Shown: positions 16,425 through 24,215 of the stretch, in pieces | Layout of the letters: the number at the start of each line of letters is the position of its first letter | Numbering within the stretch: the stretch's first letter is position 1 | From: CBDCYS01 sp965226245 | Lineage (GTDB): Bacteria; Acidobacteriota; Terriglobia; Bryobacterales; UBA6623 | Reading direction: 5' to 3' | Length of the DNA: 64,000 nt | Assembly: GCA_965226245.1 (NCBI GenBank) | Contig: CBDDCL010000015.1 | Span: 5,084,001-5,148,000 of the forward strand | Notes under the pieces: model-generated | What the model was told of the DNA's origin: nothing | The model's database searches: none | What the model saw: the letters and a program-made list of their open reading frames with translations, nothing else | Program-made: the position numbers and the translations under genes

Positions 16425-16850
16425 ATGCCTGCTCGCGTTCTTTTCATCTGCATCGGCAATTCCTGCCGCAGCCAAATGGCGGAGGGCTTCGCTCGGCATC
16501 ATTACAGCGAACTCATGGAAGTCTCCAGCGCGGGACTCTACCCGGCGTCGATCGTACAGCCTGAAACCATTGCCGTGATGGCGGAGAAGGGCATTTCGCT
16601 CGAAGGTCAATCGCCGAAGCCGATTTCGGCCGTCGACTGGAAGTCAATGGACTTAGTCGTGAACATGAGCGGCATGCCCGTACTTCAGGCGATGCCCGGT
16701 TTCGAAGGGCTCAACCTAATGTGGGTTGTTCAGGATCCCATCGGCCGATCGGACAAGATCTACAACAAGGTGCGCGACCGCATGGAAGAGTTGGTCGACG
16801 GCCTGGCGGAAACCCTCCGCACCCAACAGTCCCGGGCCGCCGCCCGCTGA
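16425..16850 (+). CDS. Low-molecular-weight phosphatase / ArsC-type arsenate reductase
   Basis: 142 residues. It has the P-loop C(x)5R as CIGNSCRSQMAEGF immediately after the first strand, and the general-acid loop near VQDPIG. The fold is that of low-molecular-weight tyrosine phosphatases, and the GNSCRSQMAEG form is closest to thioredoxin-coupled arsenate reductases. However, the extra redox cysteines near the C-terminal half seen in classical ArsC are not evident, so a phosphatase role is equally possible. The start is the ATG at 16425; a GTG six bases upstream is an alternative. No other ars genes are nearby. Confidence 0.75.
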   Translation: MPARVLFICIGNSCRSQMAEGFARHHYSELMEVSSAGLYPASIVQPETIAVMAEKGISLEGQSPKPISAVDWKSMDLVVNMSGMPVLQAMPGFEGLNLMWVVQDPIGRSDKIYNKVRDRMEELVDGLAETLRTQQSRAAAR

Positions 16851-16862
16851 TTTCAGCGTTGT

Positions 16863-17663
16863 TCACATTTTCAGGCGGCAGACGATCCCCACGTCGTCGC
16901 AGTACCACATCATGCCTTTCCAGATCGTCATGCCGTGAGGCAAGGGGTCGCTGTCGGCCAGTTGGATCTTCTCGACAATCTCACCGCTCGTCACATTGTG
17001 CTTGAAGAACGCGTTCTGATTGCTGTCGGTGCACCACAGCCATTCCCCTTCCCAGCCGATTCCGTGCGGGCGGTTGCCGGACGTGGGGAATTGATGCTCC
17101 ACCACCCAGCGCTCGGGATCAATGCGATAAATCGTCCGCGAAGGAGGCACGGCGGCCCAGAGCTTGCCGTCGCGCCACTCCAGGCCGTGGGCGCCGGTAC
17201 CGGCGCGGGGTGCTGACGGCGCGGCTCGCGGCTGTTGCCGGCCGGGCGGCGGCGGTGCAAGCGGGCTGCGGCGAGCAGGCGCATCGCCCGACCTCTGATA
17301 AATTACCCCGGCTCCCGGCGTGAAATACTTGCGAATGGTCTTGCCGGTCTTGGCGTCCGAACGGATGACCGTGCGGTCGTAGGTGGAACCGATCCAAATC
17401 GCTTCTCCGTCAAAGGTCATTCCGCTGCCACGATCGGACTCGGTTTCGAGATCGCGCAACACGTTGCCGTTCTCGTAGCTCACCAAGTAAACGTGATTGT
17501 CGCCCTGATCGAGAATCCATAGACCGTCGTTGCTCGCTTGCAATCCGTTGGGCTTGGGACCGGGCGAGTCAAAGACTTTTTCGACCTTCGCCGAGCGTGT
17601 TCTGATGCCATCGAGCGCGGGGATCGCCGCGGCAAGCGCGAGAAAATTCCTTCGTCCGAGCAT
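16863..17663 (-). CDS. Secreted SMP-30/Vgb-like beta-propeller protein, paralogue of 10562-11398
   Basis: 266 residues starting MLGRRNFLALAAAIPAL, a Tat-like signal with RR at positions 4-5; AGGAGG lies seven bases upstream, which decides this start over a longer frame. The blades repeat NGLQASNDGLWILDQGDNHV, GSGMTFDGEAIWIGSTYD, AHGLEWRDGKLWAAVPPS, PHGIGWEGEWLWCTDSNQN and LPHGMTIWKGMMWYCDD. An Ala/Pro-rich linker (about residues 140-165) interrupts the propeller. It shares the HGMT-x-WYCDD/YYCDA ending with the 10562 protein. No cytochrome gene is attached to this copy. Function is unknown; lactonase or substrate-binding roles are both conceivable. Confidence 0.78.
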   Translation of the reverse strand: MLGRRNFLALAAAIPALDGIRTRSAKVEKVFDSPGPKPNGLQASNDGLWILDQGDNHVYLVSYENGNVLRDLETESDRGSGMTFDGEAIWIGSTYDRTVIRSDAKTGKTIRKYFTPGAGVIYQRSGDAPARRSPLAPPPPGRQQPRAAPSAPRAGTGAHGLEWRDGKLWAAVPPSRTIYRIDPERWVVEHQFPTSGNRPHGIGWEGEWLWCTDSNQNAFFKHNVTSGEIVEKIQLADSDPLPHGMTIWKGMMWYCDDVGIVCRLKM

Positions 17664-18145
17664 GGGATCCTCCTGAGATGCTTTGACCCTAGTATAGGCC
17701 CCCAGCGCCGTGGTTCGCCAAGTCGCAGAGTGGTTTGTCGCTGCCAAGTGATAATGTCCTAATTGGGGTATGCACTTGACTCCCAAAGCCCCAAGATATG
17801 GTGTCCGGGCTCTGGAGGGCTATTCGCCCACGCTGCGAAGGTTGGAGAGCGCATCGCCTTCAGGTTTCAAATGCAGCCGCGCCGTCCCGCCACGAGCGCA
17901 ATGAGCCTCGGCCGTCGGCCCCACGACCTCCGCCAGATGATTCCCCTCGCGCGCAGGCTGCCGGCCGTGTCGGCCGCCAGCACACCGGCCGGCAGATCCC
18001 GTATGCGGTGTTACACGCATACATACGTGCGTGTGGTCATGGCGAGTCTCCTCTACTTCCCCGCGGAATATCTCGGGGCTATGGTAAAGGGTTCGAGGTC
18101 CAGTGTGACCCTCGGGTGGCGGCAGGGTGTCAGCCGGCTGGAAGC
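17664..18145. other. Intergenic region with a degenerate IS1595-like terminal repeat
   Basis: At 17763-17792 the sequence TTGGGGTATGCACTTGACTC resembles the IS1595 terminus ATGGGGTATTTAGTTGACTC found at 4053, with a matching AGCC block six bases further on. No transposase follows, so this would be a solo end. A palindrome (ACACGCA ... TGCGTGT, 18013-18034) lies 3' of the ankyrin gene. I see no gene. Confidence 0.45.
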
Positions 18146-19702
18146 CTAATATGCCTGCTGAGTCTTGGCAGTGACAGTGACCTTTTCCGGCGGAGTGACA
18201 CCCGCGGCAATCATCACTTCACGAATGGCGGCCTCGGCCTTGGGCTGAGGTCTAAAACTTCGGGGCCTTCTGTATCCCACTGCGATGGCTAAGGGCGTCG
18301 ATCCGTACTTGTTTTCCCGATTCCATACTTCAATCCTGGCGCCTTTGTCGGCTAGGAACTCAATGGTCTCGGGCCGATTTTTGTAGGCGGCGGAATGCAT
18401 TGCGGTTTCACCGTTATGATTGACCGCATCAATATCGGCGCCGAGATCCAGTATCAGTCGCATCGCCTCCAGCACTTCTTCCCCCGTTCCGGTCCGCCTG
18501 CCCGCCAGCATCAAAGCCGTGCTGTTGTCTTTATCCCTGAGCAGCGGATCGGCGCCCAGATCGGCCAGTGTCTTCATGAACTCGGCGTCGGAGGTCTGGG
18601 CGGCCATCAAGAACGGAGTCAGCCCGAGCTTGGGGCCGGCTGGAATGATCGGGCGCGCTCTTTCGATTCTCGCGTTCAAGTCCGCGCCATGGGCCGCCAG
18701 CGCGCGGACGAATTCAAGACTGGTCATGTTTCCCGAGGGCTCCGGAGGCGGGTTCGCATCGCCCAGGGCGACCTTGCGCGTCGCTGTAATTGCGTGTAAC
18801 GCGGTATAACCGGTCACGTCGGCGGCGCCAGCATCGGCGCCAATCTCCAACAGATAGGCCGCCAGTTCGAAATGACCATTCTCGACCGCCACGTGTAGCG
18901 GGCTGGATCCGGGCTTGAGGCGCGCGTCGTAGCCGGGATGCCGCCAGTCCTTGAGAGGCTCGATGCTCTTGTTCACATCGGCGCCCGCCTTCACAAGGGC
19001 CCGCACGACTTCAAGGTGGCCCTCCCTCACCGCAAAGAGCAGAGGTGTAAACCCCGATTCCAGAGTGGTCCGGAAATCGGCGCCGAACTCGATGAGCTCC
19101 TCCACGACCTCGGCGTGACCTTCCGCGGCCGCCCACATCAGGGCCGTCTGTTCAACTTTTATCTCGAAATCAAAAATAGTGGAGTCAGCCATGCGGGCGA
19201 GGAAAGAGGTGGCTCCCGCTCCGTCCTGCCGCCCCATTCCCTCAACTGCCGCGTGAGGGTCAGCTCCGCGGACTAGCAGCGCCTTGACAGGTCCGAGCCT
19301 GCCCGTTCGGGCGGCGGTCATCAAAGCGGTCTCGCCCCCGGGAAGGGTGGTGTTCGGGTCCGCCCCCCGATCGAGCAGCAGCTCGACCAGCGCAGGGTTT
19401 CCGTTTGTGCAGGCCAATGTGAGCGGCGTCACCCCGTATCGGTTCGCGGCGTTCACGCCGGCTCCGGCTCGCACCAGCAGTTTTGCTATCTCCAGATCAT
19501 CGTGGCGGGCGGCCCAGTGCAGGGCCGTCATCCCGTCAACCTGGGATGCGTTCACATCCGCGGGCTCTTCGAGCAGGGCGCGAATACCCTCCCGATCCAT
19601 GATCTGGGCCGCATCCGCCAGCGGGGCGTCGGCGGCGGCGGCCAGGCTGATCGCGGACAACAGCCAGGCCGTCCCCCATAGGGCTATCCGTTTCACAGAC
19701 AT
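18146..19702 (-). CDS. Secreted ankyrin-repeat protein
   Basis: 518 residues with a signal peptide (IALWGTAWLLSAISLAAAADA), followed by about 11-12 ankyrin repeats spanning almost the whole mature protein, for example DGMTALHWAARHDDLEIAKL, YGVTPLTLACTNGNPALVEL and NGETAMHSAAYKNRPETIEF. A looser stretch (about 160-185, GATSFLARMADSTIFDFEI) separates two blocks. Ankyrin repeats mediate protein-protein contacts. It is the third gene of the operon DUF1592-DUF1552-ankyrin, with 32 bases between it and the DUF1552 gene; the same association is common in Planctomycetes and Acidobacteria. GAGGA lies about ten bases upstream of the ATG. It may scaffold the other two exported products. Confidence 0.9.
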   Translation of the reverse strand: MSVKRIALWGTAWLLSAISLAAAADAPLADAAQIMDREGIRALLEEPADVNASQVDGMTALHWAARHDDLEIAKLLVRAGAGVNAANRYGVTPLTLACTNGNPALVELLLDRGADPNTTLPGGETALMTAARTGRLGPVKALLVRGADPHAAVEGMGRQDGAGATSFLARMADSTIFDFEIKVEQTALMWAAAEGHAEVVEELIEFGADFRTTLESGFTPLLFAVREGHLEVVRALVKAGADVNKSIEPLKDWRHPGYDARLKPGSSPLHVAVENGHFELAAYLLEIGADAGAADVTGYTALHAITATRKVALGDANPPPEPSGNMTSLEFVRALAAHGADLNARIERARPIIPAGPKLGLTPFLMAAQTSDAEFMKTLADLGADPLLRDKDNSTALMLAGRRTGTGEEVLEAMRLILDLGADIDAVNHNGETAMHSAAYKNRPETIEFLADKGARIEVWNRENKYGSTPLAIAVGYRRPRSFRPQPKAEAAIREVMIAAGVTPPEKVTVTAKTQQAY

Positions 19703-19734
19703 GGCAATTCAGTCCTCGCTTCCCCCAGTGGGAA

Positions 19735-21069
19735 TCAGATAGAGAGCAGTTCCTCGACCTTTCCCTGACTGTCGGCGAAGGAATCCATGCGGACGCCCGC
19801 CTTCTCGAGCAGCGTCAGGTGCAGATTGGCCAGCGGCGTCGGTTCCGCATAGCGGATGTGACGACCGCCCTTCAACCTGCCGGCGCCGCCTCCAGCCACC
19901 AGAATCGGAAGGTTGACGTGGTCGTGCGCGTTGGGATTTCCCATGCCGCTGCCATACATGTACATGGAATGGTCTAGCAGAGAGCCGTCCCCGTCAGGAG
20001 TGGCCTTGAGTTTTTCGAGAAGATAGGCGAACAGCGACACGTGATACTCGTTGATTTTGGCCATCTTGGCGATCTTCTCTGGATCGTTCCCGTGGTGGGT
20101 CAGCGGGTGGTGGGGCTCGGATACCCCGATCTCGTTGTAGCTTCGCGTGCTGGTTTCCCGAGCCAGTTGGAACGTAATCACCCTGGTGATGTCGGCCTGG
20201 AGAGCCAGCACCTGCAGGTCGAACATCAACCGGGCATGATCCCCGTAAGCAGCCGGCACGCCGACCGGCCGCTCGAGATCCGGCGCCGGGTTCTCAGCCA
20301 CTCCTGCCTCGGCTATTTGAATGCGGCGCTCCACTTCCCGCACGCTGTCCAGATACTGACCCACCTTCGTGCGATCGCTGGCGCCCAGCTCACGCTGAAG
20401 GCGGGAAATATCGCTTTTCACCCGATCCAGCAGACTGGCCTTCTTCTTTAGGGTCTTCGTTCGTTCCGCCGCGCTGCCCCCCTCGCCGAACAAACGCTCA
20501 AAAACCTTCCGGGGATGAGCCTCATAGGGAAGAGGAGTGGTGGGAGAGGACCAGGAGAGATTGTTCTGGTAAACGCAGGCATAGCCGTCGTCGCATTGCC
20601 CCACGATATCGAGCAGGTCCATGCCGAGTTCGAGCGAAGGCAGCGGCGTGTCCTGACCGATTTCCTTGGCTGCTATCTGATCGGCCGTGGCGCCCAGATA
20701 GTAATCCGTGCTTTCGGTCAGCTTTGCCTTCGCGCAGCTCAGGTAGGCGGAGTTGGAGGTCGCGTGGGTGCCCGGATAGGCGTTCTTCAGCTCCATGTTC
20801 GTTACAGCCGTGAGGTAGTCCTTCGACGGCTCGAGCGGCTGCAAAATGGGCGAAAGCTCAGTCAGCGAACCCTCGCCTGGAGGAGTCCATCGGGAAATAT
20901 CCGATCCCATCGGAATGAATATGTAACCCAGACGGCGCACCGGCCTCGCCGGGCTAGAGGCCAAGGCGGTCATTGCGGGGACCATCGCGTCCAGTAGCGG
21001 AAGCGCCACCGTAACACCCATTCCCCGCAGGAACGTCCGCCGCGGAAGAGCTTTCTTGTTGATGATCAT
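19735..21069 (-). CDS. DUF1552 family protein, Tat-exported
   Basis: 444 residues with the Tat motif PRRTFLRGMGVTVALPLLDA. The DUF1552 pattern covers the rest: RLGYIFIPMGSDISRWTP, LTAVTNMELKNAYPGTHAT, LELGMDLLDIVGQCDDGYAC, ADITRVITFQLARETSTR, HHPLTHHGNDPEKIAKMAK and MYGSGMGNPNAHDHVNLPI. The conserved HHxLTHHG and the late Asn/His stretch suggest a metal-dependent hydrolase-like site, but no activity is established for the family. It overlaps the upstream DUF1592 gene by four bases (ATGA), so translation is coupled. Its product likely works in the periplasm with the haem protein. Confidence 0.93.
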   Translation of the reverse strand: MIINKKALPRRTFLRGMGVTVALPLLDAMVPAMTALASSPARPVRRLGYIFIPMGSDISRWTPPGEGSLTELSPILQPLEPSKDYLTAVTNMELKNAYPGTHATSNSAYLSCAKAKLTESTDYYLGATADQIAAKEIGQDTPLPSLELGMDLLDIVGQCDDGYACVYQNNLSWSSPTTPLPYEAHPRKVFERLFGEGGSAAERTKTLKKKASLLDRVKSDISRLQRELGASDRTKVGQYLDSVREVERRIQIAEAGVAENPAPDLERPVGVPAAYGDHARLMFDLQVLALQADITRVITFQLARETSTRSYNEIGVSEPHHPLTHHGNDPEKIAKMAKINEYHVSLFAYLLEKLKATPDGDGSLLDHSMYMYGSGMGNPNAHDHVNLPILVAGGGAGRLKGGRHIRYAEPTPLANLHLTLLEKAGVRMDSFADSQGKVEELLSI

Positions 21070-23438
21070 AGTGATCTCCTCATCTGAAACGGTTTGCTTT
21101 TAACGATACCAAGAATAAGGGAAGAAAAACGAAAGCTCTCAGAGCGCGCATCTCGCAAAATCTTGCGGACCGCTGGAGCATCGTAGTACTCGATTACCCT
21201 GCCCAGAGAGTATGTCAGAAGTTTTTCGACTAGGGTTCCGACAAACATGTCCGGGCGGTCCAACAGAGCCCTCTCGAGGCCTGATACCCCTTCGAACCGG
21301 GTGCCGCCGGGAAAATTTCCGGAAGCGTCAATCGGCTGTTCATCTTCGGATTTACGCCACTGGCCGACGGCGTCGTAGTTCTCCAGCGAAAAGCCCACCG
21401 GATCCATCAGACTGTGACAGCCCGAGCAGGCGGGATTGGCGCGATGCTCCATCAGCCGCTCCCGGACGGACAGGCTCCCATCTATCGTCTTGTCCTCCAG
21501 TGCCGGAACGGTGGCCGGCGCTGGTGGTGGCGGCACTCCCAACAGATTCTCCAGCACCCAATGCCCTCGTATCACCGGCGAGGTCCGCGTGTTATAAGAG
21601 GTCACGGTCAGAATGCTTCCGTGACGAAGCAGTCCGCCCCGTCTGCTATCGTCGTCCAGCTTCACCCGCCGGAACCAGCTCCCATAGACATGCGGTATCT
21701 GGTAGTGCTTGGCGAGGCGTTCATTCAGAAATGTGTAGTCGGAGGCGAGCAGGTCTAGGACGCTTCGATCCTCCTTGATAATGCTTTCCAGAAGCAGTTC
21801 TGTTTCGCGGCGCATCGCCTGCCGGAGGTTGTCATCAAAGCTCGGGAATAAGCGCATGTCGGGAGTGATCGATTCCAGATTGCGCAAGTGCAACCATTGG
21901 GAAGCGAAGTTCGTCAGCAAGGTGCGGGAACGCCGGTCCGCCAGCATTCGCCTCACCTGCTGTTCCAGCACTTCAGGTTTTCTCAAGTCTCCCTGAATCG
22001 CAACATCCAGAAGCTCGTCGTCCGGAATACTGCTCCAAAGAAAAAATGAAAGGCGTGATGCCAGCTCCAAATCACTGATAGGGTAGGCCGTATTCGGCGC
22101 AGTCCCGGCAGGGTCTCGTTCCACGCGGAACAGAAACTCCGGACTGACCAGGATCGAGGACAGGGCCATCTCAATGCCCCCTTCAAAGCCTTCCTCCGGC
22201 CGGCTCCGCCGATAGAACTCCAACGGGCTTTCAAGGTCCCGCTCTGTTACCGGCCGCCGGTAGGCCCGGCGCATCAGCGTCGTAAGAATACGTCTCACGC
22301 AGCCCTCGTCCTCTCCGCCGCCCGCCGGCCGGCATACGAAAATCCGGTTCCGGCTGGGCGTGTTCCCGGGGCCCTTCGCGTTATAGGGACCGGTAATCGA
22401 AACTTCATAGACCGCCGGCTGGACCCGGGGATGCCGATACACATTGAAATGAGCCTGATACGGCTTACGATCCGTTTCGAGCACCGCCCAAGGCTTCTTC
22501 GGAAAAGTCACGCCAAGCTGGTGGGGACCAGCCGTGACCGGAATGCGGGCTTTGAGGTGCTTGTCGACATCTGAATGATCTCCGATGTGCCGGGGTGGCA
22601 CGACGTCAAACAAGCTGACCCGCTCCCTGTCCAAAAGCAGCTCCACCTGGTGGGTCTCTCTCAAACCTTCAACCTGTTCGTCCCGGTCTCGCGTCAGCCA
22701 GACCACGATCTCGTACTCTCCGTCCAGCGGAAAGGTGTGAGGAAACAGTGTTCCGCCGCGGGTGCCCACCGGAAGCCCTTCAAACTGCCACTCCTGAGTG
22801 AGGTCCGGCTTCATCTTGATGGTCTCGACGGCGAGAGAGGAGACCGGCCGCCCCACCGCCAGGCGGCTGATCTTGTCCGCCGCTGATACATAGCTTTCCA
22901 GCAGCGCCGGGGAAAGGTCCGTTACCGTGATGTTGTCAAAGCCCTGGCTGGACTCATCTCGCGGCAGCAGGGAGGAGAGGTCCACCTCGAGGGCAAGAAG
23001 GTCGCGGATGGCGTTCTGGTATTCAGTCCGCGTGAGCCGCCGGAAGGTGTCCGTGCGGCCGGGGTTGGCCTTGGACGCGGCCGCGCTGTCCAGCGAGGCC
23101 TCCAGTGAAGACACCGCTACGTCATAGGTTGTCTCATCCGGCCGCGGAAGCCCCACGGGAGGCATCTGGCGCGCGCGAAGTTTACGCACCACCTTCTCCC
23201 AGGTCTCCGCATTCTCCTCCACCGGGTGAGCGCTCACCACGTCGAGTGCGAGCTCGCCCGTTTTCAGGCTTTCGTTGTGGCAGGAGGTGCAGTATTGATC
23301 GACGAGGAGCCGGTGCGGGGCTGCCAACGGCGGGGACTGCTGCGCGGGCTGCTGCGCCTCCAAGGTGCACGGAAACCCGCCGGCCGCGAGCAAACCCGCC
23401 AGCCAAGCATGGACCCGCGGTGTCCGATAGTTCAGCAC
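21066..23438 (-). CDS. Planctomycete-type cytochrome c with DUF1587/DUF1592/DUF1588/DUF1585 domains
   Basis: About 790 residues. Order: signal peptide (HAWLAGLLAAGGFPCTLEA), one haem c site (CTSCH) in a cytochrome-like domain, DUF1587 (RLTRTEYQNAIRDLLAL), a carbohydrate-binding-like beta region, DUF1595/1592 (LASRLSFFLWSSIPDDELL), DUF1588 (RRGGLLRHGSILTVTSYNTR) and DUF1585 (FVGTLVEKLLTYSLGR). These modular proteins are secreted, and degradation of complex polysaccharide or organic matter has been proposed for the class. A GTG at 23501 extends the frame but lies inside an interspersed repeat without a ribosome site; the GTG at 23438 has GGAAAGG and directly precedes the signal peptide, so I prefer it. 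First gene of the operon with DUF1552 and ankyrin. Confidence 0.92.
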   Translation of the reverse strand: MLNYRTPRVHAWLAGLLAAGGFPCTLEAQQPAQQSPPLAAPHRLLVDQYCTSCHNESLKTGELALDVVSAHPVEENAETWEKVVRKLRARQMPPVGLPRPDETTYDVAVSSLEASLDSAAASKANPGRTDTFRRLTRTEYQNAIRDLLALEVDLSSLLPRDESSQGFDNITVTDLSPALLESYVSAADKISRLAVGRPVSSLAVETIKMKPDLTQEWQFEGLPVGTRGGTLFPHTFPLDGEYEIVVWLTRDRDEQVEGLRETHQVELLLDRERVSLFDVVPPRHIGDHSDVDKHLKARIPVTAGPHQLGVTFPKKPWAVLETDRKPYQAHFNVYRHPRVQPAVYEVSITGPYNAKGPGNTPSRNRIFVCRPAGGGEDEGCVRRILTTLMRRAYRRPVTERDLESPLEFYRRSRPEEGFEGGIEMALSSILVSPEFLFRVERDPAGTAPNTAYPISDLELASRLSFFLWSSIPDDELLDVAIQGDLRKPEVLEQQVRRMLADRRSRTLLTNFASQWLHLRNLESITPDMRLFPSFDDNLRQAMRRETELLLESIIKEDRSVLDLLASDYTFLNERLAKHYQIPHVYGSWFRRVKLDDDSRRGGLLRHGSILTVTSYNTRTSPVIRGHWVLENLLGVPPPPAPATVPALEDKTIDGSLSVRERLMEHRANPACSGCHSLMDPVGFSLENYDAVGQWRKSEDEQPIDASGNFPGGTRFEGVSGLERALLDRPDMFVGTLVEKLLTYSLGRVIEYYDAPAVRKILRDARSESFRFSSLILGIVKSKPFQMRRSL

Positions 23439-23495
23439 GGGCTGCCTTTCCTGGTCAAAAGAGACTTCCGAATTTACCGAGTTAGCATCAATACC

Positions 23496-23590
23496 GTTCA
23501 CTTAGAGCCTTTGAGCCCAGAGCCGTTGAGCCGCGAAGCGGCGTAGGATCGTAGCCCAGGGTGGAGCGAAGCGGGACCCTGGGTGGGAAA
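23496..23590 (+). repeat. Interspersed repeat, family 2
   Basis: GTTCACTTAGAGCC, then GAGCCGCGAAGCGGCG, then GTAGCCCAGGGTGGAGCGAA and GCGGGACCCTGGGT. The same series occurs inverted at 55041-55122. Both GCCGC-GAA-GCGGC and the CCCAGGGT/ACCCTGGG pair can form hairpins. The remaining 23591-24185 is noncoding and I recognise no gene in it. Confidence 0.65.
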
Positions 23591-24181
23591 CCCACAACGC
23601 CAAGCCCCGGATGGGGCGTAGGAGCAAACCGACCCGTGCGTCTCCGCGGAGGGCGTTCAACGATGCCCGAAACAAGACCATACGCCGCGCAACAAGACCG
23701 TCCGCGGAACTGCTAACTGAACAGTATTGGAGTTAGCATACTACGTTTTGTCACCACTGAAATCTAGAAATGGAAAATCTCGCCGCCAGGCAAACCACAA
23801 AACCAGCGTAAGACGGTCTCTCTATCCAGGATTTCCATTTTGTCCTGGGCACGACCACAGTATACACCCCGCCGCTCCAAACAGCACGTCTTTCCCGGGG
23901 TAAACAATAGTACCCCCCTGTTGTTTCCCCACCCCGCGCTGCGCTAGAGGCTTGCCTGGTGTGCCAGGCTCGGCGTACCACGCTTGCGCGGGCGCGCCAG
24001 CCCCAGAGCCAAATTTCCACCCCGATTTCCCCGGATAGCCGTCGATAAATAATTTCCCATCTAGCCATCGTCCTTTAGAGGCCCTCCTCCGCGTCGTCCG
24101 AAGAGCTGAAAACCCCTCATCTATTGAGTTACCATGGCCTTGAACCGGATTGCTGGTGGGAACGATTGTTGCTTGTTATCA

Positions 24182-24215
24182 CCAGCTATCCGTCGAGCGG
24201 TACAATCTTGGCGTC
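24182..24215 (+). promoter_or_regulatory. Promoter of kinase-TolB gene, probably leaderless
   Basis: TACAAT at 24201-24206 lies nine bases before the GTG start. The preceding ATCACCAGCTATCCG and GAGCGG are nearly identical to the region upstream of the second kinase gene (TACAAT at 58481-58476, minus strand). A transcript starting about 7-9 bases after the -10 box would begin at the GTG. Confidence 0.55.

Noticed and set aside
18013..18034. Palindrome ACACGCA...TGCGTGT as an operator
   Set aside because: It lies 3' of the ankyrin gene with no start codon nearby on either strand; no basis for a regulator.
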